This document shows, piece after piece, positions 38,164-47,683 of a DNA stretch of 64,000 nt. This DNA comes from Pantoea sp. 18069. Its GTDB lineage: Bacteria > Pseudomonadota > Gammaproteobacteria > Burkholderiales > Burkholderiaceae_C. The notes under the pieces were generated by a model, which saw nothing but the letters and a program-made list of their open reading frames with translations, had not been told where the DNA came from and did no database searches. Position 1 is the stretch's first letter, and each line of letters begins with the position of its first letter. Made by a program: the position numbers and the translations under genes. The stretch covers positions 1-64,000 of the forward strand of contig NZ_CACSJA010000017.1 of NCBI RefSeq assembly GCF_902706035.1, in the 5' to 3' direction.

Positions 38164-39348
38164 TCAGTGGCCGGTGCCGGTCTTGCCCACCGGCTTCAGC
38201 GGCCAGGTCACGAGCAGCCAGAGGGCGGTGAGCACGGCGGTGACCGCGAACAGGCCCGGCATGCCGGCCCATTTGGCGATCGCGCCGCCGATCGCGCCGC
38301 CCGCGAACAGGCCCAGCGACTGCAGGGTGTTGTAGGTGCCCAGCGCCGCGCCGCGCAGCGGCGTGGGCGCCATGCGCGACACCAGGCTGGGCTGGCTGGC
38401 TTCGAGAATATTGAAGCCGCAGAAGAACACCAGCATCAGCAGGCCCATGAGCCACAGCGAAGGCGTGCTGGCGCTCGCGGCCACGGCGCCCAGGCCCAGC
38501 TGGACGACCAGCACCAGCGCGATCGCGCCCAGCAGCGCCATGCGCAGCTTGCCCTTGCGCTCTAGCGAGAACATGCCGCCCATGGCGATGAACGACAGCA
38601 GCACGGCGGGCAGGTAGATATGCCAGTGCACGCCCTTCGGCAGACCGGCCTGTAGCAGCAGCGCGGGCACGGCGACCCACATCGCCATCTGCACGGTGTG
38701 CAGCACGAACACGCCCAGGTTCAGGCGCAGCAGATCGGGGTGGCGCAGCAGTTCGAGCAGGCGGCCGCGCGGCGCGTCCTTGTGCTTGAGCGGCTCGGGC
38801 GGAACGACCCACAGCACCACGGCAACGCCGGCCAGCGCCAGCGCAAAGGTCAGCGCGAACACGCCCGACAGGCCGGCCCAGGCGGCGAGCATGGGGCCGG
38901 CGACCAGCGCCAGCGCGAACATCAGGCCGATGGAGCCGCCGATGATGGCCATGGCCTTGGTGCGCACGGCGTCGCGCGTCTGGTCGGCGAGCAGCGCGGT
39001 GACGGCGGCCGAGACCGCGCCCGCGCCCTGCAGGGCGCGGCCGACCATCAGGCCGGTCAGCGAATCGGCCAGCGCCGCGAGCAGGCTGCCGGCGGCAAAC
39101 ACCAGCAGGCCCAGCACGATCACGCGCTTGCGCCCGAAGCGGTCCGAAGCCAGGCCCAGCGGCAACTGGAACAGCGCCTGGGTCAGGCCGTAAAGGCCCA
39201 TCGCCAGGCCGACCATCGCCGGGTCGTCGCCGCCCGGGTATTTGCGCGCTTCGAGGGCGAAGACCGGCAGGACCAGGAACAGCCCGAGCATGCGCAGGGC
39301 GAAGATCAGCGCCAGGCCGCCACTCGCGCGGCGCTCGAGCGGCGTCAT
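38164..39348 (-). CDS. Major facilitator superfamily transporter
   Basis: The product is about 394 residues with twelve predicted helices. [17 protein letters not shown] and [19 protein letters not shown] (motif A, DRFGRK) mark the drug:proton antiporter group; the YajR-like MFS subfamily is likely. ATG 39348 gives [11 protein letters not shown], the usual family start; GTG 39411 gives 21 more residues, with no clear ribosome site for either. It is divergent from uvrA, and ssb follows downstream. The substrate is unknown. Confidence 0.85.
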   Translation of the reverse strand: MTPLERRASGGLALIFALRMLGLFLVLPVFALEARKYPGGDDPAMVGLAMGLYGLTQALFQLPLGLASDRFGRKRVIVLGLLVFAAGSLLAALADSLTGLMVGRALQGAGAVSAAVTALLADQTRDAVRTKAMAIIGGSIGLMFALALVAGPMLAAWAGLSGVFALTFALALAGVAVVLWVVPPEPLKHKDAPRGRLLELLRHPDLLRLNLGVFVLHTVQMAMWVAVPALLLQAGLPKGVHWHIYLPAVLLSFIAMGGMFSLERKGKLRMALLGAIALVLVVQLGLGAVAASASTPSLWLMGLLMLVFFCGFNILEASQPSLVSRMAPTPLRGAALGTYNTLQSLGLFAGGAIGGAIAKWAGMPGLFAVTAVLTALWLLVTWPLKPVGKTGTGH

Positions 39349-39579
39349 GGTGGACGAGTCCTGGGCAGGGGCGGTTGAGGCAGCCGAAAGGGAGGTGGTC
39401 GTTTGTGGCACGCGCAAAAATGCAAGTGATTGGAAGGGGGCGGGCGTGGCGCGCAGGGGAAATTCCACGCGCGGGCTGCGCAATAACAACCTCGATTGTC
39501 CGTGATCTGCCAGGCCGCCGCATTTTCGGGGCCTGCCCCACTATCATGCTAGGTTTCCCCGCATGGAGCGCCTGCGCCC

Positions 39580-42500
39580 GTGAACGACCCCACTCATCCC
39601 TCTTTCGAGCAGGTAAACGCCGCAGATTCCGGCCGCTATCTGGGCCACGCCCTGGCACAGTCGCGCATCAGCATCCGCGGAGCGCGCACGCACAACCTGA
39701 AGAATATCGATCTCGATATTCCGCGCAACCAGCTGGTGGTGATCACGGGCCTGTCGGGCTCGGGCAAGTCCAGCCTGGCGTTCGACACGCTCTATGCCGA
39801 GGGGCAGCGGCGCTATGTCGAAAGCCTGTCGGCCTACGCGCGCCAGTTCCTGGGCCGGCTCGACAAGCCCGATGTGGACCTGATCGAAGGCCTGTCGCCG
39901 GCGATCAGCATCGAGCAGAAGGCCACCAGCCACAACCCGCGCTCCACCGTGGGCACGGTCACCGAGATCAACGACTACCTGCGCCTGCTCTATGCGCGCG
40001 CCGGCACGCCCTATTGCCCCGACCACCAGTTGCCGCTGCAGTCGCAGACCATCAGCCAGATGGTCGATGCGGCGCTGGCGCTGCCCGAGGACACCAAGCT
40101 GATGGTGCTCGGCCCGCTGGCGCGCGACAAGAAAGGCGAGTTCACCGAACTGTTCGCGCAGCTGCAGGCCCAGGGCTATGTGCGCTTTCGCATCGACGGC
40201 CAGATTCATGAAGTCGAGTCGCTGCCGCAGCTGCACAAGAACGAGAAGCACTCGATCGACGTGGTCATCGACCGCCTCAAGGTGCGCCCCGACGCGATGC
40301 AGCGCCTGGCGGAAAGCTTTGAAGCCGCGCTGCGCGCGGGCGGCGGCGAGGCCGGCGGGCGCGTGGTCGCGCTGGAAATGGACACCGGCGTCGAGCACTG
40401 GTTCAGCGCCAAGTTCGCCTGCCCCATCTGCAGCTATTCGCTGCCTGAACTCGAGCCGCGGCTGTTCTCGTTCAATTCGCCCCAGGGCGCCTGCCCGACC
40501 TGCGACGGCCTGGGCCAGAGCGAGACCTTCGACCCCGAGCGCGTCGTGGCGTTTCCGTCGCTGAGCCTGGCCAGCGGCGCGATCAAGGGCTGGGACCGGC
40601 GCAATGCCTATTACTTCACCATGCTCGAAAGCGTGGCCGCGCATTACGGCGCGGACATCGAGGCGCCTTTCGAGGAGCTGCCCGAGCATGTGCGCCAGGC
40701 CGTGCTCTGGGGCTCGGGCGAGGAAGCCATTGCCTTTGCCTACTTCACCGACAGCGGCAAGAACAAGACCCAGCCACTGATCAAGCACCACCCGTTCGAA
40801 GGCATCATTCCCAACATCACGCGGCGCTACCGCGAGACCGATTCCAGCGTGGTGCGCGACGACCTCGCGCGCCTGCGCAGCACGCGCTGCTGCCCCGACT
40901 GCGAAGGTACGCGGCTGCGGCGCGAAGCGCGCTGGGTGCGCATAGGTGACGGCGAGCAGCAGCGCGCGATCTACGAGGTCAGCCGCGCAACGCTGGCCGA
41001 GGCCCACGCCTGGTTCGCCCAGCTCAAGCTGCAGGGCGCCAAGGCCGACATTGCCGACAAGGTGGTGCGCGAAATCACTTCGCGGCTGATGTTCCTCAAC
41101 GACGTGGGCCTGAGCTACCTGAGCCTGGACCGCAGCGCCGAGACGCTGTCGGGCGGCGAGGCCCAGCGCATACGCCTGGCCAGCCAGATCGGCAGCGGCC
41201 TCACGGGCGTGATGTACGTGCTCGACGAGCCCAGCATCGGCCTGCACCAGCGCGACAACGACAGGCTGATCGCGACGCTGCAGCACCTGCGCAACATCGG
41301 CAACAGCGTGATCGTCGTCGAGCACGACGAGGACATGATGCGCGCCGCCGACCAGATCATCGACATGGGCCCGGGCGCGGGCCTGCACGGCGGGCGCGTG
41401 ATGGCCCAGGGCACGTTCGAGCAGGTGCGCGCCAACCCCGATTCACCCACCGGGCGCTATCTCGCGGGCACGCAGTCGATTGCCGTGCCCGCGCGGCGCA
41501 CGCCCTGGCTGCCGGTGGTCAAGTCCGCCGAACCTGCAGCCGCGCCGGCCAAGTCGCGCTTTCCGGTCTCGGCCGCGGCGCTGCGCCGCGCCGAGCGCCA
41601 GGCCGAGCATATTGCGCGCCAGGGCGCGCTGCAGGCGATCACCGTGGTCGGCGCGCGCGGCCACAACCTGAAGAACGTCACGGTGGAATTCCCCGTGGGC
41701 CTGTTCACCTGCGTGACCGGCGTCTCGGGCTCGGGCAAGAGCACGCTGGTCAACGACACGCTGTACGCCGAAGTCGCGCGCCAGCTCTATCGCGCCAGCG
41801 ACGAGCCCGCGCCGCACGACGAAGTCGTGGGCATGGAGTATTTCGACAAGGTCATCAATGTCGACCAGTCGCCGATCGGGCGCACGCCGCGCAGCAATCC
41901 CGCGACCTATACCGGCCTGTTCACGCCTATCCGCGACCTGATGGCCGAGACGTCGACCGCCAAGGAACGCGGCTACGGCCCGGGGCGCTTCAGCTTCAAC
42001 GTCGCCGGGGGCCGCTGCGAAGCCTGCCAGGGCGACGGCGTGGTCAAGGTCGAGATGCACTTCCTGCCCGACGTCTACGTGCCCTGCGACATCTGCCACG
42101 GCCAGCGCTACAACCGCGAAACCCTGGAAGTGCTGTGGAAGGGCAGGAACGTCGCGCAGATCCTGCAGATGACCGTCGAGGACGCGCATGCGTTCTTCCA
42201 GGACGTGCCCAGCATCGCGCGCAAGCTGCAGACGCTGCTGGCCGTGGGCCTGTCGTACATCCGCCTGGGCCAGAGCGCGACCACGCTGTCGGGCGGCGAG
42301 GCGCAGCGCGTCAAGCTCGCGCAGGAGCTGAGCAAGCGCGACACCGGGCGCACGCTCTACATCCTCGACGAGCCGACCACGGGGCTGCATTTCGCCGACA
42401 TAGCCCTGCTGCTCAAGGTGCTGCACCAGTTGCGCGACGCGGGCAACACCATTGTCGTCATCGAGCACAATCTCGATGTGATCAAGACCGCCGACTGGCT

Positions 42501-42624
42501 GATCGACATGGGCCCCGAAGGCGGCGCCGGCGGCGGCAACGTGGTCGCCACGGGCACGCCCGAGCAGCTTGCCGCGCACGAGGGCAGCCATACGGGGCAT
42601 TATTTGCGGCGATATCTGGGCTGA
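39580..42624 (+). CDS. uvrA: Excinuclease ABC subunit A (UvrA), GTG start
   Basis: UvrA finds bulky DNA damage and loads UvrB in nucleotide excision repair. The 1014-residue protein is about 70 longer than E. coli UvrA. First ATPase: [15 protein letters not shown], with zinc module CPICSYSL to CPTC; second: [15 protein letters not shown] with zinc module [11 protein letters not shown] to CDIC. Both signatures (SGGEAQR) and Walker B ([24 protein letters not shown]) are intact. Extra length comes mainly from a Pro/Ala-rich linker between the two halves (about 625-690). GTG 39580 starts MNDPTHPS; no ATG is nearby in frame. Confidence 0.96.
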   Translation: MNDPTHPSFEQVNAADSGRYLGHALAQSRISIRGARTHNLKNIDLDIPRNQLVVITGLSGSGKSSLAFDTLYAEGQRRYVESLSAYARQFLGRLDKPDVDLIEGLSPAISIEQKATSHNPRSTVGTVTEINDYLRLLYARAGTPYCPDHQLPLQSQTISQMVDAALALPEDTKLMVLGPLARDKKGEFTELFAQLQAQGYVRFRIDGQIHEVESLPQLHKNEKHSIDVVIDRLKVRPDAMQRLAESFEAALRAGGGEAGGRVVALEMDTGVEHWFSAKFACPICSYSLPELEPRLFSFNSPQGACPTCDGLGQSETFDPERVVAFPSLSLASGAIKGWDRRNAYYFTMLESVAAHYGADIEAPFEELPEHVRQAVLWGSGEEAIAFAYFTDSGKNKTQPLIKHHPFEGIIPNITRRYRETDSSVVRDDLARLRSTRCCPDCEGTRLRREARWVRIGDGEQQRAIYEVSRATLAEAHAWFAQLKLQGAKADIADKVVREITSRLMFLNDVGLSYLSLDRSAETLSGGEAQRIRLASQIGSGLTGVMYVLDEPSIGLHQRDNDRLIATLQHLRNIGNSVIVVEHDEDMMRAADQIIDMGPGAGLHGGRVMAQGTFEQVRANPDSPTGRYLAGTQSIAVPARRTPWLPVVKSAEPAAAPAKSRFPVSAAALRRAERQAEHIARQGALQAITVVGARGHNLKNVTVEFPVGLFTCVTGVSGSGKSTLVNDTLYAEVARQLYRASDEPAPHDEVVGMEYFDKVINVDQSPIGRTPRSNPATYTGLFTPIRDLMAETSTAKERGYGPGRFSFNVAGGRCEACQGDGVVKVEMHFLPDVYVPCDICHGQRYNRETLEVLWKGRNVAQILQMTVEDAHAFFQDVPSIARKLQTLLAVGLSYIRLGQSATTLSGGEAQRVKLAQELSKRDTGRTLYILDEPTTGLHFADIALLLKVLHQLRDAGNTIVVIEHNLDVIKTADWLIDMGPEGGAGGGNVVATGTPEQLAAHEGSHTGHYLRRYLG

Positions 42625-42728
42625 TCCGGCCCCCGCTGGCTTGGCTTGTGCCTGCGCGCTGACAGGCGAGCGGGGCGCCGCAGGCAACCATAGCGGCCCG
42701 GCCGGTTTTTTCCAGTGAGGAAATTGCG

Positions 42729-43889
42729 ATGTCTGCTGTTGATTTTGTCGTCGTCGGCGCCGGCATTGCGGGCGCATCCGTGGCCTGGCAGCTCGCCGGG
42801 CGCGCTTCGGTGCTGGTGCTCGAGCGCGAAACCCAGCCGGGCTACCACTCCACGGGCCGCTCAGCGGCCTTGTTTCTCGAGCACTACGGGCCGCCCCAGG
42901 TCCAGGCGCTGACGCGCGCCAGCCGCGCGTTCTACACCGCGCCGCCCGCGGACTTCATGCCCGAGCCGGTGCTGGGCCCGCGCGGAGCGCTTTACGTGGC
43001 GCGCGCCGACCAGCGCGCGCAGCTCGATGCTGCCTATGCCGAAGCGCGGCGGCATTCGCAGGCCGTGCGCCGGCTCGACCAGGCGCAGTTGCTGGCGCTC
43101 GTGCCCAGTCTGCGCGCCGAAGTCATCGCCTGCGGCTTTCTCGACGAGAACGCACGCGATATCGACGTGCATGGCCTGCACCAGGCCTTTTTACGTGGGA
43201 TGCGACTGAGAACGGCTGGTTCAGAGGGCGCGCAACTGCGCTGCGGCGCCGAAGTGGTCTCGCTGACCCGCGATGCGGCCAACGCCTGCTGGCAGATCGA
43301 TCTGGCCGATGGCAGCCGGATCGCGGCGCGCCAGGTGGTCAATGCCGCGGGCGCCTGGGCCGATGCGCTTGCGGCCCTGGCCGGCGTGGCGCCGCTGGGC
43401 CTGGTGCCCAAGCGCCGCAGCGCGTTCACGTTTGCGCCGCCCGAGGGCGTGGAAACGCGCCACTGGCCCGCCGTCATGGGCGTCGATGACAGCTTCTACT
43501 TCAAGCCCGATGCGGGCCAGCTGCTGGGCTCGCCGGCCAACGCCGATCCGACCACCCCGCACGACGTGGTGCCCGAGGAAATCGACGTGGCCACGGGAAT
43601 TTTCCACATCGAGGAAAACACCACGCTGCAGATCCGCCGGCCCACGCATACCTGGGCCGGCCTGCGCTCGTTCGTTGCCGACGGCGAGCTGGTCATCGGC
43701 TGGGACGCGCCGCCCGCAGCGGGCCAGCCCGGCTTTTTCTGGCTGGCCGCACAGGGCGGCTATGGCATACAGACCGCTTATGCGGCCGGACTGCTGGCGC
43801 GCAACCTGTTGCTCGGCGAAGCGCTCGACGCGCACCTGCAGGCCCAGGGCGTGCTGCCCGAAAGACTGTCGCCGGCCCGGTTGCGCTGA
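42729..43889 (+). CDS. FAD-dependent D-amino-acid oxidase-family oxidoreductase
   Basis: The 386-residue flavoprotein starts with the FAD motif FVVVGAGIAGASVAWQLA and acid VLERE, followed by GYHSTGRSAALF, typical of the DAO/glycine oxidase family. The C-terminal GYGIQTAYAAGLLA holds the second FAD contact. It should oxidise an amine or amino acid, using oxygen or a quinone. GAGGAAA precedes ATG 42729. The substrate cannot be read from the sequence. Confidence 0.88.
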   Translation: MSAVDFVVVGAGIAGASVAWQLAGRASVLVLERETQPGYHSTGRSAALFLEHYGPPQVQALTRASRAFYTAPPADFMPEPVLGPRGALYVARADQRAQLDAAYAEARRHSQAVRRLDQAQLLALVPSLRAEVIACGFLDENARDIDVHGLHQAFLRGMRLRTAGSEGAQLRCGAEVVSLTRDAANACWQIDLADGSRIAARQVVNAAGAWADALAALAGVAPLGLVPKRRSAFTFAPPEGVETRHWPAVMGVDDSFYFKPDAGQLLGSPANADPTTPHDVVPEEIDVATGIFHIEENTTLQIRRPTHTWAGLRSFVADGELVIGWDAPPAAGQPGFFWLAAQGGYGIQTAYAAGLLARNLLLGEALDAHLQAQGVLPERLSPARLR

Positions 43890-43901
43890 CGACCATTGAA
43901 C

Positions 43902-43922
43902 TTATCCACATTTTTATCCACA
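43902..43922 (+). promoter_or_regulatory. Two tandem consensus DnaA boxes, left unit
   Basis: TTATCCACA occurs at 43902-43910 and 43914-43922, separated by TTT, in the same orientation. The same spacing and bases recur at 46641-46661, beyond the phosphodiesterase gene. Both copies are intergenic. Confidence 0.6.
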
Positions 43923-44028
43923 GGTTTCTGGGCGCGGCGGAGAGCGCAGGGCTGATGCCGTCACACACAAGCCATACGCCTGTCATCCGCAGCCTCTAGA
44001 TTCATCCTTTTCTGTAAACGGGGATGAG

Positions 44029-46455
44029 ATGAACACGTCGAAGACAGTGGTAGCGGCCTTTCTGGCGATCAGTCTGGCAGCCTGCGGTGGTGACAACGAG
44101 GGCAGCAGCCCTGTCGACCCCACCACGCCCACGCTGCCCACGCCCGAAACGCCAGCGCCGGAACAACCGGAAACTCCGGAACAACCCGAGCCCGAGACGC
44201 CCGAGGCCGTCGCCGAGGTCTACATCGACGAGAGCTTCGAGGGCCTGACGGCGCTGCCGGCAGGCTGGTCGACGCTGGCCGCCAACCGCGGCACGGTGGC
44301 CGTGCGCGACGGCAGCCTCTACATCGACGCGCGTGCCCATGACACGGCCATGACCTCGGTGGCCCTGCCCGCGTCGCTGCAGGAACTGACCAACTACCGC
44401 ATCGACGTGGTGTTCACGCTCGAGTCGCCCAACAACACCGGGCGCTGGGGCAGCGTGATGTACCGCACCTCGGCCGTGGACGGCGCCATTCCCTACGACC
44501 CGTACTACCAGTTCGCGATCCGCGCCAATGCCACGGCCGCCAACGGCACCGAGTTCGCACTGCGCAAGAACGGCGGCTGGATGGTCGCGGGCACCAAGGC
44601 CTTCACCGAAGCCATCGATCCCGCGAAGACCTATACCGCGACCGTGATCGTCCACGGCAACCGCGTGCGCCAATACCTGGACAACACGCTGACGCACGAC
44701 ATGACGCTCGACGCGGCGATGGCCAAGGGTGGCATCGGCCTGCAGGCGGCCGGCACCGTCATGCGCGTCGACAGCATCAAGGTGACCGAGCAGTTGAGCG
44801 CACTGCCCGACGTGAGCAAGGTGATCGCCGTGCAGGACACGGGCACGCGCGCGGCGATGGCGCCGACGCTGGTGCAGCCGATGACGGCGCAGACGCAGCT
44901 CGCGGGCAGTGGCGCTAGCAACGCGCTGTTCCATATCGACGCCAGCCTGAACCTGCGCAGCGACGGCGGCGAAAGCCTGGCCTCGCTGGCCCACTATTTC
45001 GCCCAGGCCGATCGCGCCACGATTCCCGTGCTGCGCATTGCCGACACCGCGACCGTGACCGCGCTCGCGGCCTTTGCGGTCGAGAACGACCTGGGCGACG
45101 TGACCCTGCTGTCGGACAACGTCGAGCTGCTCGCACGCGCCCGCGCCGCGCTGCCGTCGGTGCGCACGGCCGTCGATTTCTCGGCTTCGGCTTTCCTCGG
45201 CAACAGTTCACAGGACATCCTGCAGGTGGTCAGCGCGACCAACCGCGCCAAGGCCAAGATCGCGGTGCTGCCCCCGGCCATGACCAACCGCACGACGGTC
45301 GCGCATCTGCAGCGCCTGCTGCTCACGCCCTGGGCGAAGTCGAGCGCGGCAACGCCCGCCGAAGCGGCCGAAGTGCTGACCACGGGTGTCAATGGCGTGA
45401 TCGCGGCCGATGCCGGCGTCTACACCGCGGTGCTCAAGAAGCTGCCGGCCCATACGCTGCTGCGCAAGCCGCTGGTCACGGGCCACCGCGGCATGCCCTC
45501 GACCACCGACGAGAACACGCTCGAAGGCGCGCAGGCGGCCGTCGCCGCGGGCGCGGATGCGGTCGAGAACGACATCTACATGACCACGGACAACCACCTG
45601 GTCATCATGCATGACGACACCGTCAACCGCACCACCGACGGCACGGGGCGCATAGAGACCATGACGCTGGCCGAAGTCAAGGCGCTCAGGACCAAGACCG
45701 GCGGCTACGCCGTGCCGACGCTGCAGGAGTTCTTCGAGGCGTTCAAGGGCCGCAACGTCAGCCATTTCATCGAGATCAAGAGCACCACCGCGGGCATCGT
45801 CCCGCTGCTCAAGCAGGAACTCGAGAAGGCCGGCGTCAAGGACCAGGTGGTCGCGATCTCGTTCAGCGGCGACCAGCTCAACCGCATGGGCGCGACGCTG
45901 CCCGAGATCAGCACCGGCTTTCTCAACAGCAATGTCGACACCGGTGACGTGGGCGTGAGCCTGCGCAACATCCTCAACGCCACGCAGCTCTACTCGTCGA
46001 CCTACAACCCGTCGTACGGCAGCGGCCCGACGCAGGCGACGATGGAAGCCGCCAAGCACCGCGGCATCACGTTCTGGCCCTGGACCATCAACAACCAGAA
46101 CGACTTCTACCGCCTCTACAGCTATGGCACGCACGGCATCACGACCGATTACGCGCATTGGGCGAAAGACTTCCCTGTGGCAATCTCGGCGGCAAGCGCG
46201 TCCACGGCCGCGGTGGGAACGGCGTTCAGCGTTCCGGTCTCGCTGACTTCGCAGGTCGGCGCTGTCAGCGCCGGCACGAGCAACCCGCTGGTGGTGCTCG
46301 ACGGCGCGCCCGCGCACACCATCGCAGCCAACGGCAGCGTGACTTTCACCGCACCCGGTACGGCCACCGTGCTGCCCGGTCATACCTACAAGATGGGGGA
46401 CGGCACCTACAGCTATACGATCTTCGCCAGGCCGATGACCGTGACGGTGAAATAA
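44029..46455 (+). CDS. Large lipoprotein glycerophosphodiester phosphodiesterase
   Basis: This 808-residue envelope protein has a lipoprotein signal with lipobox LAAC (Cys19) and a Pro/Glu-rich linker (about 25-62). Residues 65-265 look like a jelly-roll carbohydrate/LamG-type domain. A TIM-barrel GDPD domain spans about 480-715, with catalytic HRG at 486-488, ENTLEGA and EDIYM-like AVENDIYM, MHDDTVNRTT. The segment 265-480 (VTLLSDNVELLARARA) resembles a degenerate second barrel. A beta-sandwich tail follows. It should cleave glycerophosphodiesters or lipid headgroups at the cell surface or in the periplasm. An intrinsic terminator closes it. Confidence 0.85.
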   Translation: MNTSKTVVAAFLAISLAACGGDNEGSSPVDPTTPTLPTPETPAPEQPETPEQPEPETPEAVAEVYIDESFEGLTALPAGWSTLAANRGTVAVRDGSLYIDARAHDTAMTSVALPASLQELTNYRIDVVFTLESPNNTGRWGSVMYRTSAVDGAIPYDPYYQFAIRANATAANGTEFALRKNGGWMVAGTKAFTEAIDPAKTYTATVIVHGNRVRQYLDNTLTHDMTLDAAMAKGGIGLQAAGTVMRVDSIKVTEQLSALPDVSKVIAVQDTGTRAAMAPTLVQPMTAQTQLAGSGASNALFHIDASLNLRSDGGESLASLAHYFAQADRATIPVLRIADTATVTALAAFAVENDLGDVTLLSDNVELLARARAALPSVRTAVDFSASAFLGNSSQDILQVVSATNRAKAKIAVLPPAMTNRTTVAHLQRLLLTPWAKSSAATPAEAAEVLTTGVNGVIAADAGVYTAVLKKLPAHTLLRKPLVTGHRGMPSTTDENTLEGAQAAVAAGADAVENDIYMTTDNHLVIMHDDTVNRTTDGTGRIETMTLAEVKALRTKTGGYAVPTLQEFFEAFKGRNVSHFIEIKSTTAGIVPLLKQELEKAGVKDQVVAISFSGDQLNRMGATLPEISTGFLNSNVDTGDVGVSLRNILNATQLYSSTYNPSYGSGPTQATMEAAKHRGITFWPWTINNQNDFYRLYSYGTHGITTDYAHWAKDFPVAISAASASTAAVGTAFSVPVSLTSQVGAVSAGTSNPLVVLDGAPAHTIAANGSVTFTAPGTATVLPGHTYKMGDGTYSYTIFARPMTVTVK

Positions 46456-46470
46456 GACACGCCGAAAGCA

Positions 46471-46507
46471 AAAAGGCCCCCACGCTTTGGGCATGGGGGC
46501 CATTTTT
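46471..46507 (+). terminator. Intrinsic terminator of the lipoprotein GDPD gene
   Basis: GGCCCCCA (46475-46482) pairs with TGGGGGCC (46494-46501), flanked by AAAA and ATTTTTC, so the stem can extend through the A/T arms. It lies 16 bases past the stop. Confidence 0.85.
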
Positions 46508-46592
46508 CATCGCCGGGCCGCCCCAAGATGAAAGCAGCCCCCTTGGGGGGCAGCGGACCTTGCGAAGCTAGGGGAGCGTGGGGGCCTTTTCT
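46508..46592. repeat. Comamonadaceae-type GC-rich intergenic repeat
   Basis: A block of about 85 bases runs from CGCCGGGCCGCC to GGGGGCCTTTT. It contains a strong hairpin (GCCCCC-TT-GGGGGGC, 46537-46551) and ends with a hairpin-like GGGGCC and T-run. I recall this block as a common intergenic element of Acidovorax-like genomes; that memory needs checking. Confidence 0.5.
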
Positions 46593-46640
46593 CCGCAGGA
46601 TGCGGCCCTGAGGCCTGCCCGGTGCGCACAAATTCCAAAG

Positions 46641-46661
46641 TTATCCACATTTTTATCCACA
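46641..46661 (+). promoter_or_regulatory. Two tandem consensus DnaA boxes, right unit
   Basis: TTATCCACA at 46641-46649 and 46653-46661, in the same orientation and spacing as at 43902-43922; the following G is also shared. The 22 bases are identical in both units. The right unit abuts a 30-bp palindrome. Confidence 0.6.
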
Positions 46662-46662
46662 G

Positions 46663-46692
46663 TTCCTTGCCGCCGGCGCCGGCGGCAAGGAA
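46663..46692. repeat. 30-bp perfect palindrome
   Basis: TTCCTTGCCGCC pairs with GGCGGCAAGGAA around a central GGCGCC, making a gapless 30-base palindrome between the DnaA boxes and the M14 gene stop. It may work as a terminator of that gene, though no T-run follows. Confidence 0.75.
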
Positions 46693-46711
46693 TGGGGATG
46701 AAACCCTGGAA

Positions 46712-47680
46712 TCAGAGCGGCGCGCAGCGCGCAAAGCGCACGACGGTCACGCCCGCGCGCGCCTGGCGCACCGAGGGCATGACCAGCACGCAATCGTCGT
46801 AGGGCGTGCACACGGCTTCGCCGTCGTTGTCGCCGATCACGGTGCCGGCCTGCGCGAAGCGCTCCAGGCCCGTGAACGGTGCGTTGAAGCGAAAGCCCTG
46901 GCTCTTGGCGACCACCGGGCCGGTCACGGTCAGCGCGAACTGCTCGGCCGGCGCGGGCAGGCGCCAGCCGGGCAGCAGGCGCAGGGCTTCGGCGTCATCG
47001 ATGACTTCGGACGCGAGCAGGAAGCGCAGGCACTGGTCCTGGGCCACGGCGCGGCTGGCCGGGTCGCCGTGGAAGCCGCATTCGACCAGCAGCGAGCGCG
47101 AGTCGCCGGCTGCATCGTCGGGCAGGCCAAAGCGGCCGTAGTCGCGCAGGCGCGTACCGTCCTTGTGGCCGGCGTCGACGACGATGTGCGCGGGCGCGCC
47201 CATCTGCTTGGCCAGCACCAGGTTGCGCGGCTGCACGCCGGTCAGCAGCAGCGGCGCCGAAGGCTCGTGCATAGAGTGCAGGTCGAGCAGCCAGTCGGTC
47301 TGGCGCACGAACGGGCGCAGCGCCGCGGCGCGCCGGCGCTCGTTGGTGTCGCCGGCGTCTATGCGCGCGTCGCTCCACTGGCGGTTGAGGTCTTCATCGG
47401 TGAAGCGCGAGGCATCGTGGGCGTTCGCATCGAAACGATCGAACGCCTCGAGGTTGGCGAACACCAGCGTCAGCGTGCCCTGCAGCGGGCGCAGGCCGGC
47501 TTCGAGCAGGCCCTTGAGCGCCCAGGCGCCGCACAGCTCGTTGCCGTGGACCAGCGCGGAGATCATCACCTGACGGCCCGGCAGGCCCGAGTCGAAATGC
47601 CAGACGCCTTCGGTGCCGGTGTTGCCCGCGCGCCAGGCGCTGATGTCGGGCGCCGGCAGTTCAAAGTGCAGTGCGCTCAT
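46712..47680 (-). CDS. M14 succinylglutamate desuccinylase/aspartoacylase family protein
   Basis: The 322-residue protein is a zinc deacylase of the AstE/AspA type. HGNE in ISALVHGNELCG gives the first two metal ligands and DLHSMH the third, with an Arg in DLNRQW near the substrate pocket. It hydrolyses an N-acyl amino acid or similar amide in the cytoplasm. It lies three bases downstream of a Bug receptor gene, so the pair likely takes up and cleaves the same kind of compound. A LysR gene upstream on the same strand may control them. Confidence 0.85.
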   Translation of the reverse strand: MSALHFELPAPDISAWRAGNTGTEGVWHFDSGLPGRQVMISALVHGNELCGAWALKGLLEAGLRPLQGTLTLVFANLEAFDRFDANAHDASRFTDEDLNRQWSDARIDAGDTNERRRAAALRPFVRQTDWLLDLHSMHEPSAPLLLTGVQPRNLVLAKQMGAPAHIVVDAGHKDGTRLRDYGRFGLPDDAAGDSRSLLVECGFHGDPASRAVAQDQCLRFLLASEVIDDAEALRLLPGWRLPAPAEQFALTVTGPVVAKSQGFRFNAPFTGLERFAQAGTVIGDNDGEAVCTPYDDCVLVMPSVRQARAGVTVVRFARCAPL

Positions 47681-47683
47681 CGC

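Noticed and set aside
39349..39579. LexA operator between the MFS gene and uvrA
   Set aside because: No CTG-N10-CAG spacing was found in the interval by eye.
43902..46661. Chromosomal origin of replication
   Set aside because: Six perfect DnaA boxes occur in the window but none clusters with dnaA, dnaN, gidA or an AT-rich unwinding region.
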